Source of the DNA: Christensenella sp. UBA1685
GTDB lineage: Bacteria > Bacillota > Clostridia > Christensenellales > CAG-138
Assembly (NCBI GenBank): GCA_002320595.1
Contig: DCKB01000012.1
Location: forward strand, 1-27,750
Length of the DNA stretch: 27,750 nucleotides
Direction of reading: 5' to 3'
Below, piece after piece: positions 7,276-13,752 of the stretch. The notes beneath the pieces are model-generated. The model did no database searches, was not told the DNA's origin, and saw only the letters and a list, made by a program, of their open reading frames with translations. The stretch's first letter is position 1. Each line of letters starts with the position of its first letter. The position numbers and the translations under genes were made by a program.

Positions 7276-8409
7276 ATGCTTATTCGGAATGCAACCATCC
7301 ATACCGCTGTGCAGCGCGAACCCATCGCGGGCGATGTGCTTGTGAAAGACGGCAAAATCGCTGCGGTGGGAAAGAATCTTACCGCAGAAGGCGGGGAAGT
7401 GTTCGACGCATCCGGCCTGAACCTGTATCCCGGCTTTGTGGAAGCGCATTGCCACATCGGCCTGCATGGGTACGGCATCGGTTACGAGGGCGCGGATTAC
7501 AATGAAATGAACGACACGCTCGTGCCGCAGCTGCGCGCAATCGACGGCATCGAACCAACGGACCCGACCTTCCTGCAGGCTGCGCGTGCCGGCGTGACCA
7601 CCGTGTGCACGGGCCCGGGCTCGGCGAACGTGATCGGCGGCACCTTTGTTGCGCTCAAGACCATCGGCACCCGGGTAGACGATATGGTCGTGCGCGACGG
7701 CGCGGCGATGAAATGCGCTTTTGGGGAAAATCCAAAGCGGTGTTACCGGGAAAAGGGCGTCTCTACCCGCATGACCACTGCCGCAAAAATACGCGAAATG
7801 CTCCTGCGTGCGCGGGATTACAAACAAAAGAAGGATGCGGGAAAGGATGTTGCGTTCGACATAAAACTTGAGGCGCTTTTGCCCGTGCTTGAAGGCAAAA
7901 TGCCGCTCAAGGCGCATGCGCATCAGGCCAACGACCTGTTCACCGCAATCCGCATCGCAAAGGAGTTTGGGGTAAAGCTTACATTGGAACACTGCACGGA
8001 AGGCCACCTTGTGGCGGAGCAGCTTGCCAGAGAGGGGTATCCTTTGGCCGTCGGCCCTTCGTTTGGCCATGCTTCCAAATTTGAACTGCGCAACAAAACC
8101 TTTGCAACCCCCGGGATCCTTGCAAAAGCGGGCGGCCATGTCAGCATCATCACGGATTCACCCGTCATCCCGCAGATGTATCTTCCACTCTGCGCGGGGC
8201 TCGCCGTTGCAAGCGGCATGGACCGCTACGATGCGCTCCGGGCGATCACGATCCATGCGGCCGAGCACATCGGCATTGCGGAACGCGTGGGCTCCATCGA
8301 AGCCGGAAAGGACGCGGACCTTGTGCTTTGCCGCGGGGATGTAATGGAGGTTTCGGGTGAGGTAGCAGCCGTGTTTATCAACGGTAAGCCCGTCCCGATG
8401 GACGAATGA
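7276..8409 (+). CDS. Metal-dependent amidohydrolase, substrate unknown
   Basis: The 377-residue protein has the amidohydrolase layout: an N-terminal beta-sandwich part (IRNATIHTA, DVLVKDGKIAAVG), the metal-binding GFVEAHCHIGLH with HxH, further metal or active-site histidines in KAHAHQANDL and LEHCTEGHL, the aspartate in ITDSP, and the closing GSIEAGKDADLVLCRGD-VFINGKPV. It resembles imidazolonepropionase- and cyclic-imide or dipeptidase-like subgroups, but I cannot name a substrate. AGGAGGG precedes the ATG by about 8 bp. It has its own promoter and terminator (8445-8486), so it is monocistronic. It sits one gene away from the lysine locus, but no functional link is shown. Confidence 0.88.
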   Translation: MLIRNATIHTAVQREPIAGDVLVKDGKIAAVGKNLTAEGGEVFDASGLNLYPGFVEAHCHIGLHGYGIGYEGADYNEMNDTLVPQLRAIDGIEPTDPTFLQAARAGVTTVCTGPGSANVIGGTFVALKTIGTRVDDMVVRDGAAMKCAFGENPKRCYREKGVSTRMTTAAKIREMLLRARDYKQKKDAGKDVAFDIKLEALLPVLEGKMPLKAHAHQANDLFTAIRIAKEFGVKLTLEHCTEGHLVAEQLAREGYPLAVGPSFGHASKFELRNKTFATPGILAKAGGHVSIITDSPVIPQMYLPLCAGLAVASGMDRYDALRAITIHAAEHIGIAERVGSIEAGKDADLVLCRGDVMEVSGEVAAVFINGKPVPMDE

Positions 8410-8433
8410 TTTATTGAAAACGCTGATGGCCGG

Positions 8434-9180
8434 TTAACCGGTCGCAGGGCCGGCGAGCGCATAGACGTATCGCCGGCCCTGTTTTCCTGTATGGATGGCA
8501 ACTCCGGCCGCACAAAGAATGCGCAGCGCGGCCTGCGCGGCGGAAAGGCTGATCCCTGCCGCCTTTCGGAACGCCTCAGCGGTGAAGCAGGGCGGCAGCC
8601 CGGGCGGGATGAGCCGCGTGAACTGCGCGGGCGCATCCACGGAAATTTCATCCAAAAGGCCGAGCGGCACACGCACGGCCCGCGTGGCGCGGCGCTTGCG
8701 GTTTTCCCCATAGCCGTTCAGGTATTTGTATTCCTCGAGCTCCAGCATGACGATGCGGATGCGCAGGTTCGGATGGAACAACAGCCCCTGAATATAGCCA
8801 AGTTCCGCGAATGCGGCGGCGGGCAGGCAGCGCTTTGGGCTTTTCCGGCGGCCCGTGATTTCGCCGGTATCCGGGTCGATCCACAGCACCCACTTCACAG
8901 CGGCCACGGGGTAGACAAGCGTCACGGTATGGTGTTCGAGCAGCGCGGCCAGCTTACGCTTGAGCTTGAGGAAATTCCGGGTCTGGATCTCGATGATGCC
9001 GGCTTCGTTTTTAATATCCACGATATATCCGTCCACGGGAACCTCGTGGAACGCGCGCCGCGGCTCAAAATAGAGCTTGAGTGCAGCGTGCAGCGGGCTT
9101 TCATTGCGCGTGCCGATGCCGCCGTCTGCCGCCCCGTCCGCCGCCTTCGCAGCGGCCCGGGCAAACGCTTGCCTGTCCAT
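8434..9180 (-). CDS. Uncharacterised protein, possible PD-(D/E)xK nuclease-like domain plus winged helix
   Basis: I do not recognise a named family. The start is set at the ATG at 9180, where GGAGG lies 8 bp upstream, giving 248 residues. Residues 25-75 read like a restriction-endonuclease-type core: E27 in NESPLH, then VDGYIVDI with D55, then IIEIQT with E64 and Q66, followed by a Lys-rich helix. The last 60 residues (CFTAEAFRKAAGIS onward) look like a winged helix ending in KQGRRYVYAL. This suggests a DNA-acting protein, but that is inference. It has its own promoter and is divergent from kamB. Its last 15 codons overlap the amidohydrolase terminator. Confidence 0.7.
   Translation of the reverse strand: MDRQAFARAAAKAADGAADGGIGTRNESPLHAALKLYFEPRRAFHEVPVDGYIVDIKNEAGIIEIQTRNFLKLKRKLAALLEHHTVTLVYPVAAVKWVLWIDPDTGEITGRRKSPKRCLPAAAFAELGYIQGLLFHPNLRIRIVMLELEEYKYLNGYGENRKRRATRAVRVPLGLLDEISVDAPAQFTRLIPPGLPPCFTAEAFRKAAGISLSAAQAALRILCAAGVAIHTGKQGRRYVYALAGPATG
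8445..8486 (+). terminator. Intrinsic terminator of the amidohydrolase gene
   Basis: A perfect 12-bp stem (CAGGGCCGGCGA at 8445-8456, TCGCCGGCCCTG at 8470-8481) with a 13-nt loop is followed by TTTT. It lies 36 bp after the amidohydrolase stop and inside the 3' coding end of the convergent gene. Confidence 0.85.
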
Positions 9181-9211
9181 GCCAAACGCCTCCAAACCAA
9201 AACCTGAGCCT

Positions 9212-9240
9212 ATTGTAACGGCGGCGCGGAGCGTTTGCAA
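9212..9240 (-). promoter_or_regulatory. Putative promoter for the leftward uncharacterised gene
   Basis: On the minus strand TTGCAA (9240-9235) and TACAAT (9217-9212) are exactly 17 bp apart, about 32 bp upstream of the ATG at 9180. Confidence 0.65.
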
Positions 9241-9286
9241 GCGCAGCCTTGCGGGGCGCAAGGGGGTACACAAGGTGTGCGCCGTG

Positions 9287-9295
9287 TGATATGAT
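9287..9295 (+). promoter_or_regulatory. Extended -10 promoter of kamB-kamC
   Basis: TG-A-TATGAT is an extended -10 element 45 bp above the kamB ATG. A weak TACACA at 9267-9272 fits as -35 with a 17-bp spacer. An inverted repeat GGCGCA (9255-9260) with TGCGCC (9278-9283) brackets the -35 box and could bind a regulator. Confidence 0.55.
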
Positions 9296-9303
9296 AAATG
9301 ATA

Positions 9304-9329
9304 GCTGTGCGGCTTTTTCTGCGCACAGC
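9304..9329 (+). promoter_or_regulatory. Leader hairpin adjoining the kamB ribosome binding site
   Basis: GCTGTGCG (9304-9311) pairs perfectly with CGCACAGC (9322-9329) around a U-rich 10-nt loop. The Shine-Dalgarno AGGAGG (9330-9335) starts at the next base. The hairpin leaves the ribosome site open and would sit near the mRNA 5' end. A stability or translational role is inference. Confidence 0.6.
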
Positions 9330-9340
9330 AGGAGGAAAAT

Positions 9341-10462
9341 ATGCTTTTATTACCGCTCATCGAACCATACAGATCGCTTTCGATCATCGGCATGTGTAAG
9401 AATGCGGGCAAAACGACCGTGCTTAACCGCATCCTTTCCGAGATGCAGGAAACCGGCAAAACGCTTGGCCTCACAAGCATAGGCCGGGACGGCGAAAGCG
9501 TGGATGTGGTGACACAGACGCACAAGCCCGGCATCTATGTGCGGAAAGGGACGCTGATCGCCACCGCGGTCGAAATGCTCAAATATTGTGACATTTCCCG
9601 GGAAATTGTCGGAACTACGGGCTTCCCGACGCCGCTTGGCGAGGTGGTGCTCGTGCGCGCCCGCAGCGATGGCAATGTGCAGCTTGCGGGGCCATCCATC
9701 ACGGCACAGCTTGCAAAGCTTGCAGGGACCTTCTTTTCGCTTGGGGCCGATGTTGCCATTGTGGACGGCGCGCTTAGCCGCAAGACGCTCTGCGCCCCGG
9801 CGGTGAGCGAAGCCACGGTACTCTGCACGGGCGCTTCCTACAGCCGCGACATCGATACCGTGATTGAAGACACCGCGTTTGCAACCACCCTTCTTACGCT
9901 TCCGCAGCAGAGCAATTTTTCAGAGGAAGAACGCGCGGCGTGCACCGGGAAGGCGCTGTTTCGCATGGAGGATGGTTCGCTTTGCCCGCTGCCGCAGGAC
10001 CTGACGCTTTCCGATGCGCTTCGAAGCCCTGCCTATGCATGCGTGCGCGCGGTATATGTTTCGGGCGCGGTGACGGATGCGCTTTTGAAGCCTGTGCTGA
10101 CCGCGGGCAAGCGGTTTGAGGGGCTTATCCTTTCGGTTGAGGATGGCAGCAAGCTGCTCATCAGGCGGGGGACGTATGACAAACTCGCCCTGTGCGGAAT
10201 TTCGCTCGCGGTGGCGCGCGCCACGCGCGTGGCGGCAATCACCGTGAACCCGTTTTCCGCATATGGGTTCAACTTTGATAAGGATGAGCTGCTCTCCCGT
10301 ATGCAGGCGCGTGTGAATGTGCCGGTGCTCAACGTGCTCGAGGATGTGCGTGTGGAGGATATGGCCTGGCATGCGGAGGATATGCGGCGCATTGCGGCCC
10401 GGGAGGAAGCGGAACGGAACACGGATTGCAGCCATTGCTGCGGAAATGAGGAACTGATATGA
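9341..10462 (+). CDS. kamB: Lysine 5,6-aminomutase reactivase subunit KamB
   Basis: The 373-residue protein has a P-loop of the MobB/dethiobiotin-synthetase type, GMCKNAGKTT, at residues 17-26 and otherwise no catalytic motif I can name. Near the C terminus it has VNPFSAYGFNFDKDELL, and it ends in a Cys/His-rich DCSHCCGNEE. Together with the overlapping MutS-like KamC it matches the kamBC pair known next to kamDE in lysine fermenters, assigned as the factor that reactivates adenosylcobalamin-dependent lysine 5,6-aminomutase after cofactor damage. AGGAGG lies 5 bp before the ATG. The last four bases overlap the kamC start (ATGA). The gene has its own promoter, so it is not directly under the lysine riboswitch. 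Confidence 0.82.
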   Translation: MLLLPLIEPYRSLSIIGMCKNAGKTTVLNRILSEMQETGKTLGLTSIGRDGESVDVVTQTHKPGIYVRKGTLIATAVEMLKYCDISREIVGTTGFPTPLGEVVLVRARSDGNVQLAGPSITAQLAKLAGTFFSLGADVAIVDGALSRKTLCAPAVSEATVLCTGASYSRDIDTVIEDTAFATTLLTLPQQSNFSEEERAACTGKALFRMEDGSLCPLPQDLTLSDALRSPAYACVRAVYVSGAVTDALLKPVLTAGKRFEGLILSVEDGSKLLIRRGTYDKLALCGISLAVARATRVAAITVNPFSAYGFNFDKDELLSRMQARVNVPVLNVLEDVRVEDMAWHAEDMRRIAAREEAERNTDCSHCCGNEELI

Positions 10463-11940
10463 GCTTGAATTTTGCGCAACAGGAAAACATCGGCTTCCGC
10501 TATGTCGTGGATGCGCTTCGGTGCGATTCGCCTTACGGCGACGCGCGCGTGCGCAGGCTGCGCTTCTATGCGTCCCATGAAGCGGAGGCTCTGCTGGAGG
10601 ACCTTGGAAACGTGTGCGCCGTGATGGATACATTTGAAGCATATGCGGCGGAATATGGCCGCATCGAGCGGCTGATGATGCAGCTTAAGGACATCCGCCG
10701 CTCGGTGGAACGCTGCGCGGAAGGGCCCCTCAACGAGGTGGAACTGTTTGAACTCAAGCGCTTTTTGCTTCAAAGCGAGCTGATCGCGCCCGTGTTTGCG
10801 GCGATCAACGCGGCAGCAAAGCTGCGCGGCATAGAAATCCGCGCGCAATCCGAGGCGCTTGCGCTGCTGGACCTTGATGGACAGCATGCGGCGACCTTCT
10901 TTATCCCGGACACATATTCGCAGGCGCTGCGTGCCGCACGCAGGGAAAAGCGGCTGGTGGAAGAAGAACTGCGCCGGGCAAAGACCGAAGCGGAGCGCGC
11001 CCCGCTTATGGCGACGCGCGTGCGCGTTGCCGCGGCGGAGGACGAGGAAGAACGCGCCGTCCGCACCGCGCTTTCCGAAGCGCTGCGGCCGTTTCTCCCG
11101 GGGATTCTCGCCTGCATGGATGCCATCGCCGCATTCGATTTTACGCTGGCCCGTGCGCGGCTTGCAAGACGGTACGGTGGGGTGATGCCGGAGCTTACGG
11201 ACGGCGTGATTGAAATGGAAGAAATGCAGAACCCGCGCATCGCGGATGCACTTACGGAACGCAAGCGCGCGTTCACGCCCGTTTCCATTGCGGCGGGGAA
11301 GGGCGCAACCGTGATTACAGGCGCCAATATGGGTGGGAAAAGCGTTGCACTCAAAACGCTTGCGCTGAACGCATTCGCCCTTTCGGCCGGCATTCTGCCG
11401 TTTGCGAAAAAGGCACGCCTGCCGCTGTTTGATGGTGTGCATGTCGTGTCCGAGGATCTTGAAAACGTGGATCGCGGCCTTTCGAGCTTCGGCGCAGAGA
11501 TCGTGCGCTTCAATGAGGTGATGGCGGAGTGCGGCCTTGGAAACGCCGGGAAAAAAGCGGAAGGCCTGCACATGATCCTGCTCGATGAGTTCGCGCGCGG
11601 CACCAATCCGGAGGAAGGCGCCATGATCGTGCGCGCAGTCACCCGCTATCTTAACCGGCAGGACGCGGTTACCGTGTTGACCACCCATTACGATGGGGTG
11701 GCGCAGGAAGCGTCTGCACACTACGAGGTCGTAGGGCTCCGGGATATGGACACTGCCCGCGTAAAGGGAGAGATCGCCATGGCTTCGCCCGAGCAGGGTG
11801 CGGATGTGATTGCCGCGCACATGAATTACGGCCTTTACAGGGTGGAACGCGAGCAGGGATGCCCGCGGGACGCGCTCAACATCTGCCGCCTGCTTTCGCT
11901 TACAGACGAGATTCTCAGCGATATCGAGACGCTTTACTGA
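10459..11940 (+). CDS. kamC: Lysine 5,6-aminomutase reactivase ATPase KamC (MutS-related)
   Basis: This 493-residue protein carries the ABC-type ATPase of the MutS family: Walker A GANMGGKS at residues 288-295, the signature region EDLENVDRGLSSFGAEI, Walker B MILLDEFARGT at about 372-382, and the H-loop TTHYDG. It lacks the N-terminal mismatch-recognition domain of MutS and is far shorter than true MutS. Instead residues 1-280 form lever-like helical segments. The family is known in lysine-fermentation clusters and is assigned to reactivation of the B12 aminomutase with KamB. Translation is coupled to kamB through the ATGA overlap. A general DNA-repair role is the less likely alternative, given the context. 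Confidence 0.83.
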   Translation: MSLNFAQQENIGFRYVVDALRCDSPYGDARVRRLRFYASHEAEALLEDLGNVCAVMDTFEAYAAEYGRIERLMMQLKDIRRSVERCAEGPLNEVELFELKRFLLQSELIAPVFAAINAAAKLRGIEIRAQSEALALLDLDGQHAATFFIPDTYSQALRAARREKRLVEEELRRAKTEAERAPLMATRVRVAAAEDEEERAVRTALSEALRPFLPGILACMDAIAAFDFTLARARLARRYGGVMPELTDGVIEMEEMQNPRIADALTERKRAFTPVSIAAGKGATVITGANMGGKSVALKTLALNAFALSAGILPFAKKARLPLFDGVHVVSEDLENVDRGLSSFGAEIVRFNEVMAECGLGNAGKKAEGLHMILLDEFARGTNPEEGAMIVRAVTRYLNRQDAVTVLTTHYDGVAQEASAHYEVVGLRDMDTARVKGEIAMASPEQGADVIAAHMNYGLYRVEREQGCPRDALNICRLLSLTDEILSDIETLY

Positions 11941-11979
11941 GCTGGGAGAAAGTGTGAATAAACCGCAAAACTTTGCGGA

Positions 11980-12020
11980 AAAACGCCAAAAATTCATTGA
12001 CTTTCGGAAGGGCGTTTTTT
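11980..12020 (+). terminator. Probable kamC terminator overlapping the next promoter
   Basis: AAAACGCC (11980-11987) pairs with GGCGTTTT (12011-12018), and TTTTTT follows within 12015-12020. The loop is 23 nt, which weakens it. A separate 6-bp hairpin, CCGCAA-AACT-TTGCGG (11963-11978), lies just upstream. The -35 box of the next promoter is in the loop, and the U run touches its -10 box. Confidence 0.5.
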
Positions 12021-12025
12021 ATAAT
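11997..12025 (+). promoter_or_regulatory. Strong sigma-A promoter of the lysine fermentation operon
   Basis: TTGACT (11997-12002) and a perfect TATAAT (12020-12025) are separated by 17 bp, the best promoter match in the window. The predicted start near 12032 leaves about 18 nt before the riboswitch aptamer. A promoter this strong suits an operon controlled by attenuation after initiation. Confidence 0.88.
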
Positions 12026-12049
12026 ATATATGTGAATTGAATACCGAAC

Positions 12050-12219
12050 TGATAGAGGCGCAGGGAGTAAGGTAGCGTGCGGATGCAAAGGGTCGGGAAC
12101 CCAAAGCCGCGCGTGAATGTGTCCCCTGCCGAAAGCAAGGATGCGGCCCCGCGCGCTTTGCTTGGGCATGCCGCTGAGCGCGGTATGACTGTCATCTGAG
12201 ATAGGATGAAGCGCTATCG
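12050..12219 (+). promoter_or_regulatory. Lysine riboswitch (L box) aptamer upstream of kal
   Basis: All five lysine-aptamer helices can be drawn. P1 is TGATAG (12050-12055) with CTATCG (12214-12219). The conserved AGAGGCGC follows at 12054. P2 is GCAGGG (12060-12065) with CCCTGC (12124-12129). P2b is CGTGCGG with CCGCGCG, capped by GGGT-CGGGA-ACCC. The conserved GCCGAA is at 12128-12133. P3 is AGCAA with TTGCT, with a CCCCGC-type loop that can kiss the CGGG of L2. P4 is ATGCCGC with GCGGTAT. Then come the conserved GACTGTCA and P5, TCATC with GATGA. It lies between a strong promoter and a terminator, ahead of lysine-degrading genes. An RNA family search was not run. Confidence 0.93.
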
Positions 12220-12256
12220 ATATGATCTTTGTCATGTCGATAGCGCGTTTGTTTTA
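12211..12256 (+). terminator. Riboswitch-controlled intrinsic terminator
   Basis: The 5' arm (12211-12225) and 3' arm (12232-12246) form 15 base pairs with a single T-G wobble and a 6-nt loop, followed by GTTTGTTTT. The 5' arm contains CTATCG, the 3' strand of riboswitch helix P1. P1 and this hairpin are therefore mutually exclusive, so lysine binding should favour read-through. Confidence 0.9.
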
Positions 12257-12411
12257 TCCCAACTCGATGGTGCGCTATTGTCAAGGCTGTACGCTGTTGG
12301 CTGCGCACCGTGCGCATCTTGTTTCACTTTGCCGGCACTGCACAGATCCTTACAAAGATAAAAACGGTTTGACCCTTAAAAATAAACATTACAACACAGG
12401 AGGCAATTATC

Positions 12412-12807
12412 ATGGCTATTACTTCTACGATCCGGCTTAGAATGAGCGCAAAGGATGCACATTACGGCGGAAATCTGGTTGACGGTGCGCATATGGTGCA
12501 CCTGTTCGGCGATGTGGCAACTGAGCTTTTGATCAAGTGCGACGGCGACGAAGGCCTGTTCTGCGCGTATGACAACATCGAGTTCCTCGCCCCCGTATAT
12601 GCCGGCGACTACATCGAGGTTTATGGCGAAATCGAGCGCATCGGCAATACCTCGCGCGCGATGAAGTTTGAGGCCCGCAAGGTTGTTGTTGCCCGCCCCG
12701 ACATCAGCGCATCCGCTGCTGACTTCCTTGAGGAACCCATCGTTGTTTGCCGTGCGCACGGCACCTGCGTTACCCCGAAGGACAGCCAGCGCATTTCCCA
12801 CAAATAA
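12412..12807 (+). CDS. kal: 3-aminobutyryl-CoA ammonia-lyase
   Basis: The 131-residue protein is a hotdog-fold acyl-CoA enzyme. It removes ammonia from L-3-aminobutyryl-CoA to give crotonyl-CoA in lysine fermentation (EC 4.3.1.14). Recognisable parts are RLRMSAKDAHYGGNLVDGAHMV at the N terminus, where the hotdog helix follows, and DYIEVYGEIERIGNTSRAMKFEA. Length is normal for Kal. AGGAGG lies 8 bp before the ATG. It is the first gene of the riboswitch-controlled operon, 36 bp ahead of kce. Between terminator and start codon lies a leader of about 155 nt. Confidence 0.92.
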   Translation: MAITSTIRLRMSAKDAHYGGNLVDGAHMVHLFGDVATELLIKCDGDEGLFCAYDNIEFLAPVYAGDYIEVYGEIERIGNTSRAMKFEARKVVVARPDISASAADFLEEPIVVCRAHGTCVTPKDSQRISHK

Positions 12808-12843
12808 CAAAAACATTAATAATTATTAGGGAGGAACCGCGAA

Positions 12844-13668
12844 ATGGATAAGCTTATTATCACAGCCGCCATCTGCGGCGCGGAAGTCACCAAGGACCAG
12901 AACCCCAACGTCCCTTACACTGTTGAGGAGATCGTCCGCGAAGCCAAGTCTGCCTATGATGCGGGCGCTGCGGTCGTTCACGTGCATGTCCGCGAGGACG
13001 ACGGCACCCCGACGCAAAGCCGCGAACGCTTCCGCGTTTGCATGGACGCCATCAAAGCTGCGATCCCGGACGTGATCCTGATCCCCTCCACGGGCGGCGC
13101 GGTCGGCATGACTGCCGAAGAGCGCCTGCAGCCCACGGAGCTGTTCCCGGAGATGGCGACGCTTGACTGCGGCACCTGCAACTTTGGCGACGACGTGTTT
13201 GAAAACACCATGCCCACCATGCGCGCATTCGGCAAGCGCATGCTTGAGAACAACATCAAACCCGAATACGAGTGCTTTGAAATGGGCCACCTCGACACCA
13301 TCCTCAAGATGGCGAAGAAGGGCCAGGTTCCCGGCGACCCGATGCAGTTCAACTTCGTGCTGGGCGTGCCCGGCTGCACCCCGGCCACGGTGAAGAACCT
13401 CTGCTGGCTCGTGGACGCCATCCCTGCCGGCTCCACTTGGACGGCCACCGGCGTGGGCCGCAGCGCCTTCCAGCTTGCCGCTCCCACCATCGTGATGGGC
13501 GGCAACGTGCGCGTCGGCTTTGAAGACAACATCTACCTCTCCCGCGGCGTGCTTGCGCGCAGCAACGGCGAGTTGGTGGAAAAGGTCGTTCGTCTCTCCC
13601 GCGAGCTGGGCCGCGAGATCGCTTCCCCGGCGGAAGCCCGCGAGATCCTGAGCCTGAAGGCTCGCTGA
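12844..13668 (+). CDS. kce: 3-keto-5-aminohexanoate cleavage enzyme
   Basis: The 274-residue protein belongs to the BKACE (DUF849) TIM-barrel family. It condenses 5-amino-3-oxohexanoate with acetyl-CoA and splits it to L-3-aminobutyryl-CoA plus acetoacetate (EC 2.3.1.247). Zinc ligands H46 and H48 are in VVHVHVRED, and the third ligand is probably E227 in RVGFEDN. The beta-strand motifs IPSTGG and LDCGTCNFG are also present. Spacing to kal is 36 bp, with GGGAGG before the ATG. A small TGCGAA-GAGA-TTCGCA hairpin follows the gene. The operon context makes the Kce assignment firm among BKACE members of varied specificity. Confidence 0.95.
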   Translation: MDKLIITAAICGAEVTKDQNPNVPYTVEEIVREAKSAYDAGAAVVHVHVREDDGTPTQSRERFRVCMDAIKAAIPDVILIPSTGGAVGMTAEERLQPTELFPEMATLDCGTCNFGDDVFENTMPTMRAFGKRMLENNIKPEYECFEMGHLDTILKMAKKGQVPGDPMQFNFVLGVPGCTPATVKNLCWLVDAIPAGSTWTATGVGRSAFQLAAPTIVMGGNVRVGFEDNIYLSRGVLARSNGELVEKVVRLSRELGREIASPAEAREILSLKAR

Positions 13669-13677
13669 AGAACACCC

Positions 13678-13693
13678 TGCGAAGAGATTCGCA
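13678..13693 (+). other. Small intercistronic hairpin between kce and kdd
   Basis: TGCGAA and TTCGCA pair perfectly across a GAGA (GNRA) tetraloop, 9 bp after the kce stop. There is no U tract, so it is not a terminator. Confidence 0.5.
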
Positions 13694-13752
13694 TGCGCAA
13701 TCCCCTTGACCAAACTTAAAAATTAAAACAAAAAACAGGAGGAAACAGAACT

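Noticed and set aside
10033..11997. A 654-codon minus-strand frame opposite kamB-kamC
   Set aside because: KamC on the plus strand has complete Walker A, Walker B and H-loop motifs, and the antisense frame shows no domain.
12222..12440. A 72-codon frame in the leader that could be a lysine-sensing leader peptide
   Set aside because: It has no ribosome site, no run of lysine codons, overlaps the terminator hairpin and kal start, and the control is explained by the riboswitch.
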